64,000 bases of DNA from Paenarthrobacter sp. AR 02 (GTDB lineage Bacteria; Actinomycetota; Actinomycetes; Actinomycetales; Micrococcaceae). The notes beneath the pieces were generated by a model. The model was not told the DNA's origin, did not search any database, and saw only the letters and a program-made list of their open reading frames with translations. Position 1 is the first letter of the stretch. Every line of letters starts with the position of its first letter. This document shows positions 17,342-26,134 of the stretch, piece by piece. A program made the position numbers and the translations under genes. Location of the stretch: the NCBI RefSeq assembly GCF_021538675.1, contig NZ_JAJUKH010000010.1, positions 1-64,000 of the forward strand. The letters run 5' to 3'.

Positions 17342-17889
17342 CCACACTTTGGGGCGGAACGTCGCTTCAGAGCGGCAGCCCCGCTTGGGCCCCTTCCCCA
17401 TGGGACGAAGCTAACTGGCCCGGCCAACCAACCGCGCGACATCGGTTTTCTCAGCCGGGACGACTCAGGAAACCCCTTAGTTACGGGTGAATGAAAGGTC
17501 GCCGAGGCGTGACAAGGCTATTCAAACGGGCCAAAACCCAAAGATTTTCCCGGCAGGGCTGAATACGCCAGGATCGGTTCTGCAGAGGACTTGTGACCTC
17601 TGGGTGCTCTCTACTCCTGTGCAAAGAACGCCAATCTCTGCTCGCAGTACCCACAGAATGACCTATTGAAGGGGACTTCTGACATTTTGTGCCGTCAGCT
17701 TCTGAAAATGACATATGTCCACCCTGGCCGGGCCCAGCATCGGTTCTGTCTGCGGGGAAATACACATGTACCAAAAGCCCTAAAATACGGGCTAAAACGC
17801 TTTGTTTTCTACCTGAATAACAGTAGAATTGAGGTATCAAGTCGACCAGACGAACGAAACCCGAACTGATACGAAACGTAGGACTGACA
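17342..17889. other. long untranslated region before the glutaredoxin/ssb operon
   Basis: No gene is visible. The right-hand end holds a good promoter at 17802-17829. The middle is less GC-rich than the surroundings. Nothing else was recognised. Confidence 0.5.
17802..17829 (+). promoter_or_regulatory. sigma70-type promoter for the glutaredoxin-ssb operon
   Basis: TTGTTT (17802-17807) and TAGAAT (17824-17829) are separated by 16 bases, about 60 bases upstream of the ATG at 17890. This is the best -35/-10 pair in an otherwise GC-rich stretch. Confidence 0.5.
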
Positions 17890-18153
17890 ATGACTTCTTC
17901 AACCCCTGATTACACGGTGTACACCAAGCCCGGCTGCCTGAACTGCGTCAAGACGATGGAGTACTTCGACCGCAAAGGCATCCCCTACCGTGCCGTCGAC
18001 ATCACCAAAGTTCCTGAAGCGCTGACGTATATCTGCGAGGATCTTGGCTACTCCGAGGCGCCCGTCGTAGTTAGTGCCGATGGTGAAAATCATTGGTCCG
18101 GGATCCGCATGGACAAGCTGACCCAGGCGGCGCTGCGCCGTAAAGCGGCATGA
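17890..18153 (+). CDS. glutaredoxin-like protein (NrdH type)
   Basis: An 87-residue thioredoxin-fold protein: YTVYTKPGCLNCVKTMEYF carries a CxxC redox motif (CLNC), followed by the cis-Pro loop EAPVVVS and GIRMDKL. These features fit NrdH-redoxin/glutaredoxin proteins that reduce ribonucleotide reductase or other targets, although CLNC differs from the usual CxQC of NrdH. Its stop overlaps the ssb start (ATGA), so the two are translationally coupled, hinting at a nucleotide or DNA-metabolism role on the element. Confidence 0.85.
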   Translation: MTSSTPDYTVYTKPGCLNCVKTMEYFDRKGIPYRAVDITKVPEALTYICEDLGYSEAPVVVSADGENHWSGIRMDKLTQAALRRKAA

Positions 18154-18914
18154 GCGCCCTCGAGGCCTGGAAGGCCAACGAACGGTTCCGGCTCAGCGGA
18201 CGCCGGCAAGACGACCTCGAAGAGTTCGGCCGCACCGCAAACCCCACGGGACGGATCAACGTCACCGTCACCAACCCCTACACCGACACCGCCAGCGACA
18301 CGGAGTACGACGTCGCGCCGGCGGGTGGGTCCTTGGTGATGCCAGGTCTTCCGGACTGGCCCATCGGCACCACCCTCGGATACCCCTTCACTGACACCAC
18401 CGACACGCACCACCCCTCCACAGACGCCGTCGGTGCCGGGCCTGCTGAGAGACAAACCGACGGCGAAACGACTCCTGCAGGGCAGTCCTCGGAAGTCCCG
18501 GCAACATCCGGTGAAGCGTCGGCAGGGGAGCCGGTCACGGTGATCGGCAACCTCGTCGCCGACCCGCGGCTGAAGGAACTGGGCACCGGGTCCGTGGTCG
18601 CGAACTTCACCATCGCCACCACACCCCGAACCTGGGACCAGGGCACCCGCCAATGGCAGGACGGGGAGACCGTGTTCCTGCGCGCGAGTGCCTGGAACGC
18701 AACAGCAAGGCACGCTCAAGCGTCGCTGACGAAGGGTTCCCGGGTCATCGCCGTCGGAACAATCAGGTCCCGCGCATTCCAAGGCAAAGACGGGCAGCCC
18801 AAAACAGTGAAGGAATTGGTCGTGGAAGACGTGGCGGTGTCCTTGAAGTTCCAGGGCGTCACTGTTGAGCGTGACCAACAACGAGGACGTCGGGAGGACC
18901 GTGCAGCGGGCTAA
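18150..18914 (+). CDS. ssb: single-stranded DNA-binding protein with N-terminal extension
   Basis: Residues 125-235 form an SSB OB-fold: VTVIGNLVADPRLKELGTGS, VANFTIATTPRTWD, ETVFLRASAWNATARHA and GSRVIAVGTIRSRAFQ. Ordinary SSBs start at this domain; here about 120 extra residues precede it, containing a short basic N terminus and a Thr/Asp/Pro-rich linker (GYPFTDTTDTHHPSTDAVG). The usual acidic DDDIPF-like C-terminal tip is missing; the protein ends in basic QQRGRREDRAAG. Coupled to the glutaredoxin gene upstream and overlapping the next gene. Probably coats single strands during plasmid replication or transfer; the extension's role is unknown. Confidence 0.85.
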   Translation: MSALEAWKANERFRLSGRRQDDLEEFGRTANPTGRINVTVTNPYTDTASDTEYDVAPAGGSLVMPGLPDWPIGTTLGYPFTDTTDTHHPSTDAVGAGPAERQTDGETTPAGQSSEVPATSGEASAGEPVTVIGNLVADPRLKELGTGSVVANFTIATTPRTWDQGTRQWQDGETVFLRASAWNATARHAQASLTKGSRVIAVGTIRSRAFQGKDGQPKTVKELVVEDVAVSLKFQGVTVERDQQRGRREDRAAG

Positions 18915-19170
18915 ACGGGACGATAACTCCATCACGGCCAAGTTCACCCGGGATGACGCGGAACAGATCCGCGCCGTCGTGAAAAACGTGGGCGTGCTGG
19001 AGGGTTATGGTTCGGTGAACGATTTCGTCGAAGCCGCGGTCAAGCGGGAGCTGCGGCGCGTCCAGCGGAAGTACAACGGCGGGAAGAAATGGGAGGGCAT
19101 CAAGGCAGGCGGCCTCCGGCCAGGACGACGGACCCGCGCTGAAACAGCAGCCCACGAAGACCACTCATAA
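18865..19170 (+). CDS. ribbon-helix-helix / partition-like small protein
   Basis: A 101-residue basic protein. NSITAKFTRDDAEQIRAVVK followed by NDFVEAAVKRELRRVQRKYN has the strand-helix-helix layout of ribbon-helix-helix DNA binders, and the tail WEGIKAGGLRPGRRT resembles ParB-like accessory proteins of Arthrobacter plasmids. It begins at a TTG (18865) or GTG (18871) inside the 3' end of ssb in another frame, so it is translationally coupled. It could be a plasmid partition or copy-control regulator; no cognate ParA is in the window. Confidence 0.6.
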   Translation: MSVTNNEDVGRTVQRAKRDDNSITAKFTRDDAEQIRAVVKNVGVLEGYGSVNDFVEAAVKRELRRVQRKYNGGKKWEGIKAGGLRPGRRTRAETAAHEDHS

Positions 19171-19248
19171 ACCCCGGTGACGCACCGGAGGGTGCGCACG
19201 CATCGCCACCTTGAGTGAGATGGCATTTTTGTCTTCACCGAAGAACAG

Positions 19249-19277
19249 AAAGGGCCGGCAGTTGCCGGCCCTTTTTC
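19249..19277 (+). terminator. intrinsic terminator of the ssb operon
   Basis: AAAGGGCCGGCA / TGCCGGCCCTTT pairs perfectly around a two-base GT loop region and is followed by TTTTTC. Located 79 bases after the RHH gene. Confidence 0.8.
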
Positions 19278-19399
19278 TGCCTTAACTCCCCACGCACCCG
19301 GCGCGCCGTATACACGGTGCGCGGATGCTTGCCCGGGCGTCAGGCGGGCGGGATGAAGTTGAGGCATCCGGCACCTGGATCTGGCAGGACGACACGTCA

Positions 19400-19435
19400 G
19401 AAGGCTCCACCCTGTGGGGTGGAGCCTTCTTGCTG
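19400..19435 (+). terminator. hairpin terminator between convergent genes
   Basis: A 13-bp stem, GAAGGCTCCACCC (19400-19412) with its complement ending at 19429, followed by a short TTG. It lies between the ssb operon and the oppositely oriented VOC gene and may stop transcription from either side. The T-tract is weak. Confidence 0.6.
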
Positions 19436-19531
19436 TGAGAAGCCTTTGGGATTGGTCCCGGTGTAGGGGTTGATGCTTGATGCCCTAGTGGGTTGTTGGG
19501 CTGGCTCAATCAGTTCGCTCGTCGAGGGTGT

Positions 19532-19885
19532 TCAGCGGTCGACGATCAGCAGGGTGTTCTGGTCCGGGTCGGTGGCGGTGAACCAGAAGCATGTTTGGTT
19601 GTCGCCGTTGATGTCGCTGGGTTCGCCGCCGTTCCGGGTCAAACGGTCGTGTGTGGCGTGCAGGTCTTCTGCGAGGAGGTTGAACGGCGCCCAGGGCAGG
19701 CCGGGTGGTGAGCTGATCCCGCTGGCTGGCCCGAGCAGGGTGAGCCGGTGACCCGAGGCCCCGGCGTGGAGGACTGCGGCATGTTCTTCAACACTGATGG
19801 GGCGCATGTCGAAGGTTTCGGCGAACCATTCGGCTGATGCCCGGGTGTCACTGACGGGGAGAAAAACGCTTCCAATCTTCGTCAT
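19532..19885 (-). CDS. VOC-superfamily (glyoxalase/bleomycin-resistance-like) protein
   Basis: A 117-residue single-domain protein with the two beta-alpha-beta-beta-beta repeats of the VOC fold: SVFLPVSDTRASAEWFAETF at the start, HRLTLLGPASG in the middle and WFTATDPDQNTLLIVD at the end. Such proteins bind a metal and act on glyoxal-type or antibiotic substrates; the first metal ligand (usually His/Gln near the N terminus) is not obvious here. Starts at ATG 19885. Stand-alone gene facing the ssb operon. Confidence 0.8.
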   Translation of the reverse strand: MTKIGSVFLPVSDTRASAEWFAETFDMRPISVEEHAAVLHAGASGHRLTLLGPASGISSPPGLPWAPFNLLAEDLHATHDRLTRNGGEPSDINGDNQTCFWFTATDPDQNTLLIVDR

Positions 19886-20329
19886 GAGCAGAGTCTAAAC
19901 AAACCTTTTCGACAACATCGGCCCAACGGATTCCGGTACGGGCTGTTCTGCCTTGGACCGTTCCGGCCCGAACCCCATGCACACATCGGTCAGCCCCATG
20001 GTGTTTCGGGACACGATCCTTCCGTGCCGGGATCCGTCCGAAGGCGTTTGCAGCTGCGCTCTTGTCGTCGTTGTCCTGGCGGAAAAGAACCTGGCCAATG
20101 ATGCCCGGGGGAGCCGGCGGCGGGTGTCAACCCATAGGGAGCTTGGCCGTTTTGGTGACCACCTTCGGGTGGAGGCTGTGCACGGCCACCGCTCCCTCAA
20201 GGGTTTGTCTTGAGGGGGTGGTGTGGTGGTGGTTGTGTGCAGCCGGTCAGGTGGGTCCCGTCGTCCACGTGGGTGCGGGAAAAGCCCGGAGGTTTTTAGC
20301 TTTTGCCGTGCCCGGGTGGGCGAGGGGCC
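19886..20329. other. non-coding, no gene recognised
   Basis: The left part is ordinary sequence without motif. The right part (20205-20300) is a GT-rich tract on the plus strand. It separates the VOC gene from a pair of minus-strand small genes. Confidence 0.5.
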
Positions 20330-20641
20330 TCAGAGCTGCTGGGCGGTTTCGCTGCTTGCCGGGTCGGTGTCCGCGGCGGGGGTGTTGGTGGTTTTGTTCT
20401 GTGTTTTGCGGCGCCGTCCGGCGGCGGCTGGTTCGAGGCCGAGTTTTTTGAGTTCTTCGGGGCTCCAGCCGTCGCGGGTGGCTTTGACGTAGGCGCGTTT
20501 GTCGTCGCGTTCTGCGTTGGCGAGTTGTTCTTTGAGGTCGGTGACGCGCTGTCGGGCTTTGACGAGTTCTTCGACTGTTTTGATGCGTGAGTTGAGGAGG
20601 GCGCGGGCCTGATCTTTGGTGCGTTCGATATCGATGGGCAT
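20330..20641 (-). CDS. small coiled-coil hypothetical protein
   Basis: A 103-residue protein. Residues 5-55 form a charged helix (DQARALLNSRIKTVEELVKA, RQRVTDLKEQLANAERDDK), followed by WSPEELKKLGLEP and a Lys/Thr/Ala-rich disordered tail. GGAAAGG lies 13 bases before its ATG. Family not recognised; it is the second of two minus-strand genes that lie head-to-head with the mobilization genes, so a plasmid maintenance role is possible. Confidence 0.65.
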   Translation of the reverse strand: MPIDIERTKDQARALLNSRIKTVEELVKARQRVTDLKEQLANAERDDKRAYVKATRDGWSPEELKKLGLEPAAAGRRRKTQNKTTNTPAADTDPASSETAQQL

Positions 20642-20673
20642 GCTGCTGTTTGCCTTTCCTTGGATGGGTTGGT

Positions 20674-21363
20674 TCAGCGTCCGTAACCGGCGCTGATCGC
20701 TGGTCTCTGTGCGGGGCCGTTTGCTGCGGCGGCGGGAGCCGCTGCAGCAGGTGCTGCTGTGGCGTTGTGGGGGTAGGAGAGGGCGACGGTTCTGAGGCTC
20801 TTGGGCATGAGGTAGCGCCCGTCGGGGTCGTATTGTTCTGCGTATTTGTCGATGACTTCGTCCAGGGTTGGCCGGTGGTAGGCAGCGGTGACCTGGTCGC
20901 GGGTGGGTAGTTCTTTGGCGACCTGTTCGGCGAGCACCCCGGCGTGCTGTACACGCGAGGCGGGAAGCGCTTCGGTGAGGGCTTCTTCAATGGCCGGCTG
21001 GACCGCGGCCTGTTCCGACGTCAACACCGCCGGGGCCGTCCTGGTGGTGTCGCCGCCTGGCGAGTCAAGACCGACAGAGTCCGGGGGGATGGTGGCGGTG
21101 ATGATGACGGCGTAGCCGTCTTCTCCGATGCTGGCCGTGGTGCCGGTTGTGTTGCGGAGGTGACTGGTGGCGAGGTCGTCGATGACACCGCCGACGAGGT
21201 AGTCGGAGCTGTGGAGCAGTTGGGTGGCTTTGTCGAGCAGGTGCATGCCGGGTCCGCGTTCGATATCGAATCTGACGTAGACCTGCTCAGGATGGCTTTC
21301 GTTCGCTTCCCGGTATCGGGCTTCGGCCAGGCGCGGAGCGCCGCTGGTGTCTTCGTTCAGCAT
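20674..21363 (-). CDS. hypothetical protein beside mobilization genes
   Basis: A 229-residue protein, started at ATG 21363 because GGGGGGA precedes it. The N-terminal half looks globular (QVYVRFDIERGPGMHLLDKA, YAVIITATIPPD). The middle contains AGVLAEQVAKELPTRDQVTA and VIDKYAEQYDPDGRYLMPKS. The end is low-complexity Ala/Pro. No family was recognised and there is no membrane segment. It is transcribed away from mobC, sharing its upstream region and the candidate oriT. Confidence 0.65.
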   Translation of the reverse strand: MLNEDTSGAPRLAEARYREANESHPEQVYVRFDIERGPGMHLLDKATQLLHSSDYLVGGVIDDLATSHLRNTTGTTASIGEDGYAVIITATIPPDSVGLDSPGGDTTRTAPAVLTSEQAAVQPAIEEALTEALPASRVQHAGVLAEQVAKELPTRDQVTAAYHRPTLDEVIDKYAEQYDPDGRYLMPKSLRTVALSYPHNATAAPAAAAPAAAANGPAQRPAISAGYGR

Positions 21364-21480
21364 GGTCCCCCCAAATGCTTGTGACTGGTTCAGACCCAAC
21401 CCACCCTAACCACCAAAAGCACCCCGCCACGGGATATCGTCGGGCGTGCCGCCAAATCAAAAGACGCGGAGCAAGCTATA

Positions 21481-21500
21481 CATTTACACGGGTGTAAATG
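21481..21500. other. palindrome, candidate oriT or MobC binding site
   Basis: CATTTACAC and GTGTAAATG are perfect 9-bp arms separated by GG. The palindrome lies in the 236-base region between the divergent hypothetical gene and mobC, the place where oriT normally sits in MobC/relaxase plasmids. No nic-site consensus was identified with confidence, so oriT remains an inference; it could equally be a repressor operator. Confidence 0.45.
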
Positions 21501-21599
21501 GCTTGTCGTCCTCGACACTGGCGGTCGAGTACGGCACACTGGTCAGTGTGGTCCCCGTTTCAGGGTCGCTGCGCTGGGCCTTTGAAGGAGGGGATTGGG

Positions 21600-21992
21600 T
21601 TGTCGGATGAGGAGAGCACTCACCGTCCCAATCTGTCGCGCCGTCGTCGTGCGAACACTCCGGCAGGGACGAAGAAGCGTCGTGACGTGTGGGTCACGGT
21701 GGAGGAGGAAGCCGCCCTCGTGGCGAGGGCCGAACGCGAAAAGGTGACCGTTCCGAACCTGCTGGTTTCGGCGGCCCTGGCCGAACGAACTGACTCACCG
21801 ACCGAGCGCCGTGCCATAGCAGCTGAGCTCATGCAACTGCACCTTCTCTTGGCCCGATCGTCGAACAACATCAACCAGCTCGCACGGCAAGCCAACGCCA
21901 CGAGTGAGTTCCCCATCGAAGCCAGTGAAGCGTTGAAGCATCTTCGCTCAGTGGCCATGAGAATCGATGATGCCATTGATGGGTTGATGTAG
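21600..21992 (+). CDS. mobC: MobC-like relaxosome accessory protein
   Basis: A 130-residue protein starting at TTG 21600, with AAGGAGGGG seven bases upstream; the longer upstream frame lacks protein character. It has a basic N terminus (LSRRRRANTPAGTKKRRDVW), a ribbon-helix-helix-like core (VTVEEEAALVARAEREKVTV) and the MobC signature region LARSSNNINQLARQANATSE. MobC opens the DNA at oriT so the relaxase can nick. It ends two bases before the relaxase start codon, indicating a single operon. Confidence 0.88.
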   Translation: MSDEESTHRPNLSRRRRANTPAGTKKRRDVWVTVEEEAALVARAEREKVTVPNLLVSAALAERTDSPTERRAIAAELMQLHLLLARSSNNINQLARQANATSEFPIEASEALKHLRSVAMRIDDAIDGLM

Positions 21993-21994
21993 GA

Positions 21995-23632
21995 ATGATT
22001 CCGAACATCACACGCGGTTCGCGCATTGGTGGCCTCATGGTCTACCTGACGTCGACTGACACCGATAAGACGAAGAACGCCCACAGTGACCCTCACTTGG
22101 TGGCCGGTGATGCGGCGCTTATGGCTTGGTATGACGACGGTGTTCTGGATCGCGATGACGCCTTGGCCATTGCCAAACACCTGGACCGTCCCCGCAAGGC
22201 ATTCGGTGTGTCGGTTCAGATCAAGGATTTCGCCTGGGACGCGGCCAAGAGGGAACGCGTGCACGTCGGTTACAAGGACGCCAGTGTGTGGCATTGTTCG
22301 CTGAGCCTGCGCGCCGATGAAGGTGCTCTAACGGACCAGCAATGGGGCGACATCGCCAACGACTTCGTTGATGCGATGGGCTTCACCGAGGCCAGCGGAA
22401 AAGACCAATGCCGTTGGGCGGCCGTGAACCACGGCACCAGCGAAAACGGTAACCACCACATCCACATTGCCGTCTCGTTGGTGCGCGAGGATGGCACCAA
22501 GGCATCCACCCACGGCGACTACAAAAAGGCGCAACAGACCTGTCGCGAACTGGAAGTTAAGTACGGACTGGAACAACTCTCCAGCGTGTACGCCACCCGT
22601 GGTTACGACCAGGCAGAGAAGGCCACCGCGGCCAGGGATGAACGGGAAATGCACCGCTCATCGCTGGCACGGAAAGTACGGGCCAGTGCCAGCGCATCCG
22701 CAAGGGAAGGCGAGTTTGTTCGACGGGCCCGCGACACCGGAATGTTGCTGCGGCCGCGTTACGCGAAGAACACCACCGACGTCATCGTCGGCTACTCCGT
22801 GGCGGAACGGCCCAAGGTCGGGGAGCGGCCTATTTGGTTTGGTGGTGGCACACTCGCCTCCGACTTGAAGCTGGGTGCTTTGCGTGAAGCGTGGATGGAC
22901 TCGCCCCACCTTGCCACCGAAGCTGCAGCTGAGTGGAACGCCGCTGCGCGTAACAAGCGCACCGTCTCCAGGACCGGGCCGGAGAAGGCCACCCCGTCGC
23001 CCCAGGTGTGGGTGGAGTACACCCGCAACGCTGCGGCCCTGGCGGAGCAACTGCGGTCCATTCCGCGTGAGGATCACGCCACCTGGGCGAAGGCAGCACG
23101 CGAAGTTTCCGGTGCCTTTGCAGCATGGTCGCACCGTCTCGAACCCACGCCTGGTCCGCTGGCCGCGATGGCGGCTGAACTTTCCCGCTCGGCTCAACTC
23201 CGGGCACCCAAGGCACACAGCAAACCCATCGCTCTTCCCTCCATTGCCGGGACCGCGATGCTGTTCATGGCGGCGTCGTCCAAGAACATGACCGCCGCGC
23301 AGACAGCACTCATGGTGCAACTGATCAACACCGCGTTCGCCGTGTACGAGATGCATCAGCAGTCCGGCCGGACCCGGGAAGCCCAGCGCATCCGCTCCGT
23401 TGTGGAGAACCAGCTCGCACCGTTCACCGGAACCATGCCCAAAGCCGCCCCACCGGACGCCGGACAACAGCAAACGACAGAGGCAGCGGTGCCGCCACGT
23501 GCAATCGATATCGCCCGCCGAGGCATGGTTCCCATCCGTCCTGGATCCGCAGTGCCGAGCGCACCCACCGCCACTCCGGCAAAGACCTACCAGCCCAGCC
23601 GCAGCGACACCGGCCCGGGACTCGACCGATAA
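21995..23632 (+). CDS. MOB-P-type relaxase / mobilization nuclease
   Basis: A 545-residue protein with a relaxase domain in the first 170 residues: candidate catalytic Tyr17 (GLMVYLTS), His100 in WHCSLSL and the metal-binding NGNHHIHI at 151-158. The rest is helical and Ala-rich, probably a scaffold or primase-like accessory part. The protein would nick oriT and stay on the 5' end during transfer. It is coupled to mobC upstream and followed 31 bases later by another mobilization-type gene. No coupling protein or type IV secretion genes are in the window, so the element would need a helper. Confidence 0.9.
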   Translation: MIPNITRGSRIGGLMVYLTSTDTDKTKNAHSDPHLVAGDAALMAWYDDGVLDRDDALAIAKHLDRPRKAFGVSVQIKDFAWDAAKRERVHVGYKDASVWHCSLSLRADEGALTDQQWGDIANDFVDAMGFTEASGKDQCRWAAVNHGTSENGNHHIHIAVSLVREDGTKASTHGDYKKAQQTCRELEVKYGLEQLSSVYATRGYDQAEKATAARDEREMHRSSLARKVRASASASAREGEFVRRARDTGMLLRPRYAKNTTDVIVGYSVAERPKVGERPIWFGGGTLASDLKLGALREAWMDSPHLATEAAAEWNAAARNKRTVSRTGPEKATPSPQVWVEYTRNAAALAEQLRSIPREDHATWAKAAREVSGAFAAWSHRLEPTPGPLAAMAAELSRSAQLRAPKAHSKPIALPSIAGTAMLFMAASSKNMTAAQTALMVQLINTAFAVYEMHQQSGRTREAQRIRSVVENQLAPFTGTMPKAAPPDAGQQQTTEAAVPPRAIDIARRGMVPIRPGSAVPSAPTATPAKTYQPSRSDTGPGLDR

Positions 23633-23663
23633 GAATCACACCACTAGTGCAAGGGGAACACCA

Positions 23664-24884
23664 ATGAGTGAATCAGACGGAATGGACGACTTGCTGGACG
23701 GCGGACTCCGCCAGTCCCTGATGATCGCCTCCCGCATCGCCGAGACCCTCGCCCGTCGACGGCAGGAAGACCAGCGGCAACAGGAACACCGTGACGCGCA
23801 GGCATCGCACGAAGCCGCCGCACGGTTGGCAGCCGAACGCAGCACCGCCCACGCGGTCCTGTCACAGGTGGACAAGGACCAGTGGTGGGACAACGCCCAA
23901 CCCTCGGACATCGCCATAGCGCATGCCGTCGCCGAGGGATGGAAAGACTACGATCCCACCGCGCTGTCCGCCTCGGAAAAGATCCGGCAGGAAGTCCTCA
24001 ACCGCTACGGCATCGACACCAGTGAAGTGGCCGGTGCAGAGCTCGAAGCCGGCATCCAAACGGCGGCGTCCGAGAAGGCCCAGGCCGAGCAAGAGCGCAG
24101 ACAGGACGAAGAGCACAAAGCCGATGCTGAGCACGAGAAAGCGACGCAACTCATCGCGGCCGCGCATGCCGAAGAACTCCGTGCCCAAGCGGCGAAACTC
24201 GCCCCAGAGATGGAGCGCCACCAAGTGCCGGTGGAGTATCTGGCCAACCCCGCACTGACCAAAGCACTCCAGCTTGCCCACAACGCGAAAACACCCAAGG
24301 CACGAGAGGTAGCCGACTCCGAAATCAAGGAGCGGATGTTCCTCATCGGCAAAGACGGCGTCAACGGACCCGACATTGACCAGCTCCGCAAGGAAACCAC
24401 CGCCAACGTCAACGGTGCAGGCGATGAACACTTCAAAGACCCCGCCTTCGTGGATGCAGCCAAGAACCTCCACGAAGCCAGACTGCTGGCCGAAGGCGGA
24501 TTCAAAGGATCCAAATGGTCCACCCAGGAACAGCGGTACGAACGCGCCGAGAAGGAACTCTTCACCCGCATGGAAGACGTCGGCCGCGAGATCGAGAACC
24601 GCGTCACCGGCAACGGCAGCGACCGATTGAAGGATCAGGGCCTGAAAGCTGAATCTGCTGCGCAGGCGGTCTACGGGTCCGCTGAACACCATGAGAAATT
24701 TGCGGAATCACTGTCCGATACCGGGGCAACTGAAACGCATATACGGGGCCGGCTCGCAGCCGCCCGCAGCGAGGGCACACACCCGAGCGCAGCCGTGGCC
24801 AACGCCAAGGCAACAAGAGCACGTAAGTCCAGTCGTGGGGTTTCAATGGGATCAGAACGTAGCAAGAACGGTCTCAGCCGCTAA
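23664..24884 (+). CDS. mobilization-operon coiled-coil protein, 406 aa
   Basis: The ATG at 23664 has AAGGGGA upstream. The protein is highly charged and mostly helical, with a coiled coil in residues 35-65 and 125-190 (EKAQAEQERRQDEEHKADAE). It also contains conserved-looking globular segments EMERHQVPVEYLANPALTKA and YGSAEHHEKFAESLSDTGAT, and a basic tail RARKSSRGVS. Proteins of this kind commonly follow relaxase genes on Arthrobacter and Corynebacterium plasmids; no biochemical role is known to me. Likely co-transcribed with mobC and the relaxase. Confidence 0.75.
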   Translation: MSESDGMDDLLDGGLRQSLMIASRIAETLARRRQEDQRQQEHRDAQASHEAAARLAAERSTAHAVLSQVDKDQWWDNAQPSDIAIAHAVAEGWKDYDPTALSASEKIRQEVLNRYGIDTSEVAGAELEAGIQTAASEKAQAEQERRQDEEHKADAEHEKATQLIAAAHAEELRAQAAKLAPEMERHQVPVEYLANPALTKALQLAHNAKTPKAREVADSEIKERMFLIGKDGVNGPDIDQLRKETTANVNGAGDEHFKDPAFVDAAKNLHEARLLAEGGFKGSKWSTQEQRYERAEKELFTRMEDVGREIENRVTGNGSDRLKDQGLKAESAAQAVYGSAEHHEKFAESLSDTGATETHIRGRLAAARSEGTHPSAAVANAKATRARKSSRGVSMGSERSKNGLSR

Positions 24885-25050
24885 TTACGGATCGTCATGA
24901 ACCGACCCTCTGTGGTCGGCATGTACCCGCTAAGGCGATCGATACAGGTTTCCCGTTGCCGGCGTCGCGTAACGGTGGAAAATACGGACTGAAATCCTTA
25001 ACCAGGCGGGCTTACACTGCACCCTACGCATCAGGCTTTGAAAGGACGAA

Positions 25051-25797
25051 ATGAGCAGTTTCTCCACCCAGTCCGTACCCAAGAAGAGCCTTTGGCATGA
25101 TTTTGAGGACGTTTCAGCTGACCATTTTGGATACTTCGTTAGGTCAAATCAGTCTCACCCCTATGCATCTTTCGATGTGCGACATATCAGCGAGTCGCTA
25201 GGAGATTTCTTTCGTAATGCTGGGTTGAAGGCCGAGGAGGCACAGGGGAGGCCGGTTGGCAGCACAACGGCAGCAGCGTTGGTGGCACTTCTTCCTAAAC
25301 TGATCGGCCCAACCATTCACTTCGCGAGAATGGCGTTGTGGTGGAGAACCGAGCGGGCCATCCGACTGCGCCAGGAACAGTTCCCACTCGTTTTCATAAC
25401 CATTCTCGCCGACCACATGAAACCGTACCCTGGGCACGGTGGACTTGGATTCGATTCAGCTCGAACGATCACTCTCGTGCTTCCAGAACTCATGGCACAT
25501 CTGGCGAAGACTTTTCCCGCTATCCACTTTCGTGTAAAAGTCCGGGCGCGCTCTGGCAGCATCGATCGAGTAGAAATTCGCGTGGGTTCCACCCTCACTC
25601 TTAGTGAGGGCCATATCAGGCGCATCTTGAGGTTGTTGGAACAGGGCGATTTTCCCTCGCTTACCATTATGCATACCGCCGGTTGGTTCGGGTTCCCCAC
25701 AATCGCCAAAGCAAGGTGGGTAGGGCCACCAGACATGTCCAGGATTGGGAACATCACTGGTCTAGGCAGGAGCTGGGGGACCGATCCTCATCCGTAA
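25051..25797 (+). CDS. hypothetical protein, 248 aa
   Basis: The ATG is preceded by GAAAGGACG. The protein is soluble with an amphipathic middle (TAAALVALLPKLIGPTIHFA, residues 70-90) that might touch membranes. It has mixed alpha/beta character in the second half (FRVKVRARSGSIDRVEIRVG). No family or motif was recognised. It sits alone between the mobilization operon and the STAND defence gene, with less GC-biased codon use than its left-hand neighbours, which may indicate recent acquisition. Confidence 0.6.
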   Translation: MSSFSTQSVPKKSLWHDFEDVSADHFGYFVRSNQSHPYASFDVRHISESLGDFFRNAGLKAEEAQGRPVGSTTAAALVALLPKLIGPTIHFARMALWWRTERAIRLRQEQFPLVFITILADHMKPYPGHGGLGFDSARTITLVLPELMAHLAKTFPAIHFRVKVRARSGSIDRVEIRVGSTLTLSEGHIRRILRLLEQGDFPSLTIMHTAGWFGFPTIAKARWVGPPDMSRIGNITGLGRSWGTDPHP

Positions 25798-26134
25798 GCG
25801 ACCACATTCGTTGGATGGGTATCTCTGGCTGGAGTTCAGAACTGACAAGATGCCAGTTATACCTGGCGAGGGCATTCCGTTCAGTGGGAAGACGGGTCAT
25901 GACTATAGGCACCAGCACAAGCAGTCCCTACCGTTGCCCTGCAGATGAGATCGAGATTCCCATCCTCCGATGGGAGTTGTGCTAAGCGTTTTCGTCGGGG
26001 CTTCCCCAACAGGTCGATGGCCATGTCAGGAACGTGAATATCGCTTTGTGAGGTTCCACGTGAGGCGTCACAGATGAAAGTCGCGGAGAAGTGCCTATGC
26101 AAGTCGGTTGTGTAACCGGTGCCTAGACCAGAGA
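25798..26134. other. intergenic between convergent genes, nothing recognised
   Basis: Lies between the convergent 3' ends of the hypothetical gene and the large STAND gene. No clear terminator hairpin with T-tract or further gene was found. Confidence 0.5.

Noticed and set aside
20247..20990. 247-codon Pro/Thr/Gln/Arg-rich frame on the minus strand
   Set aside because: Covers two better-supported genes in a different frame and has low-complexity composition without motif.
21995..24884. complete conjugative element
   Set aside because: Relaxase genes are present, but no coupling ATPase, VirB4-like ATPase or other transfer genes were seen; only mobilization is supported.
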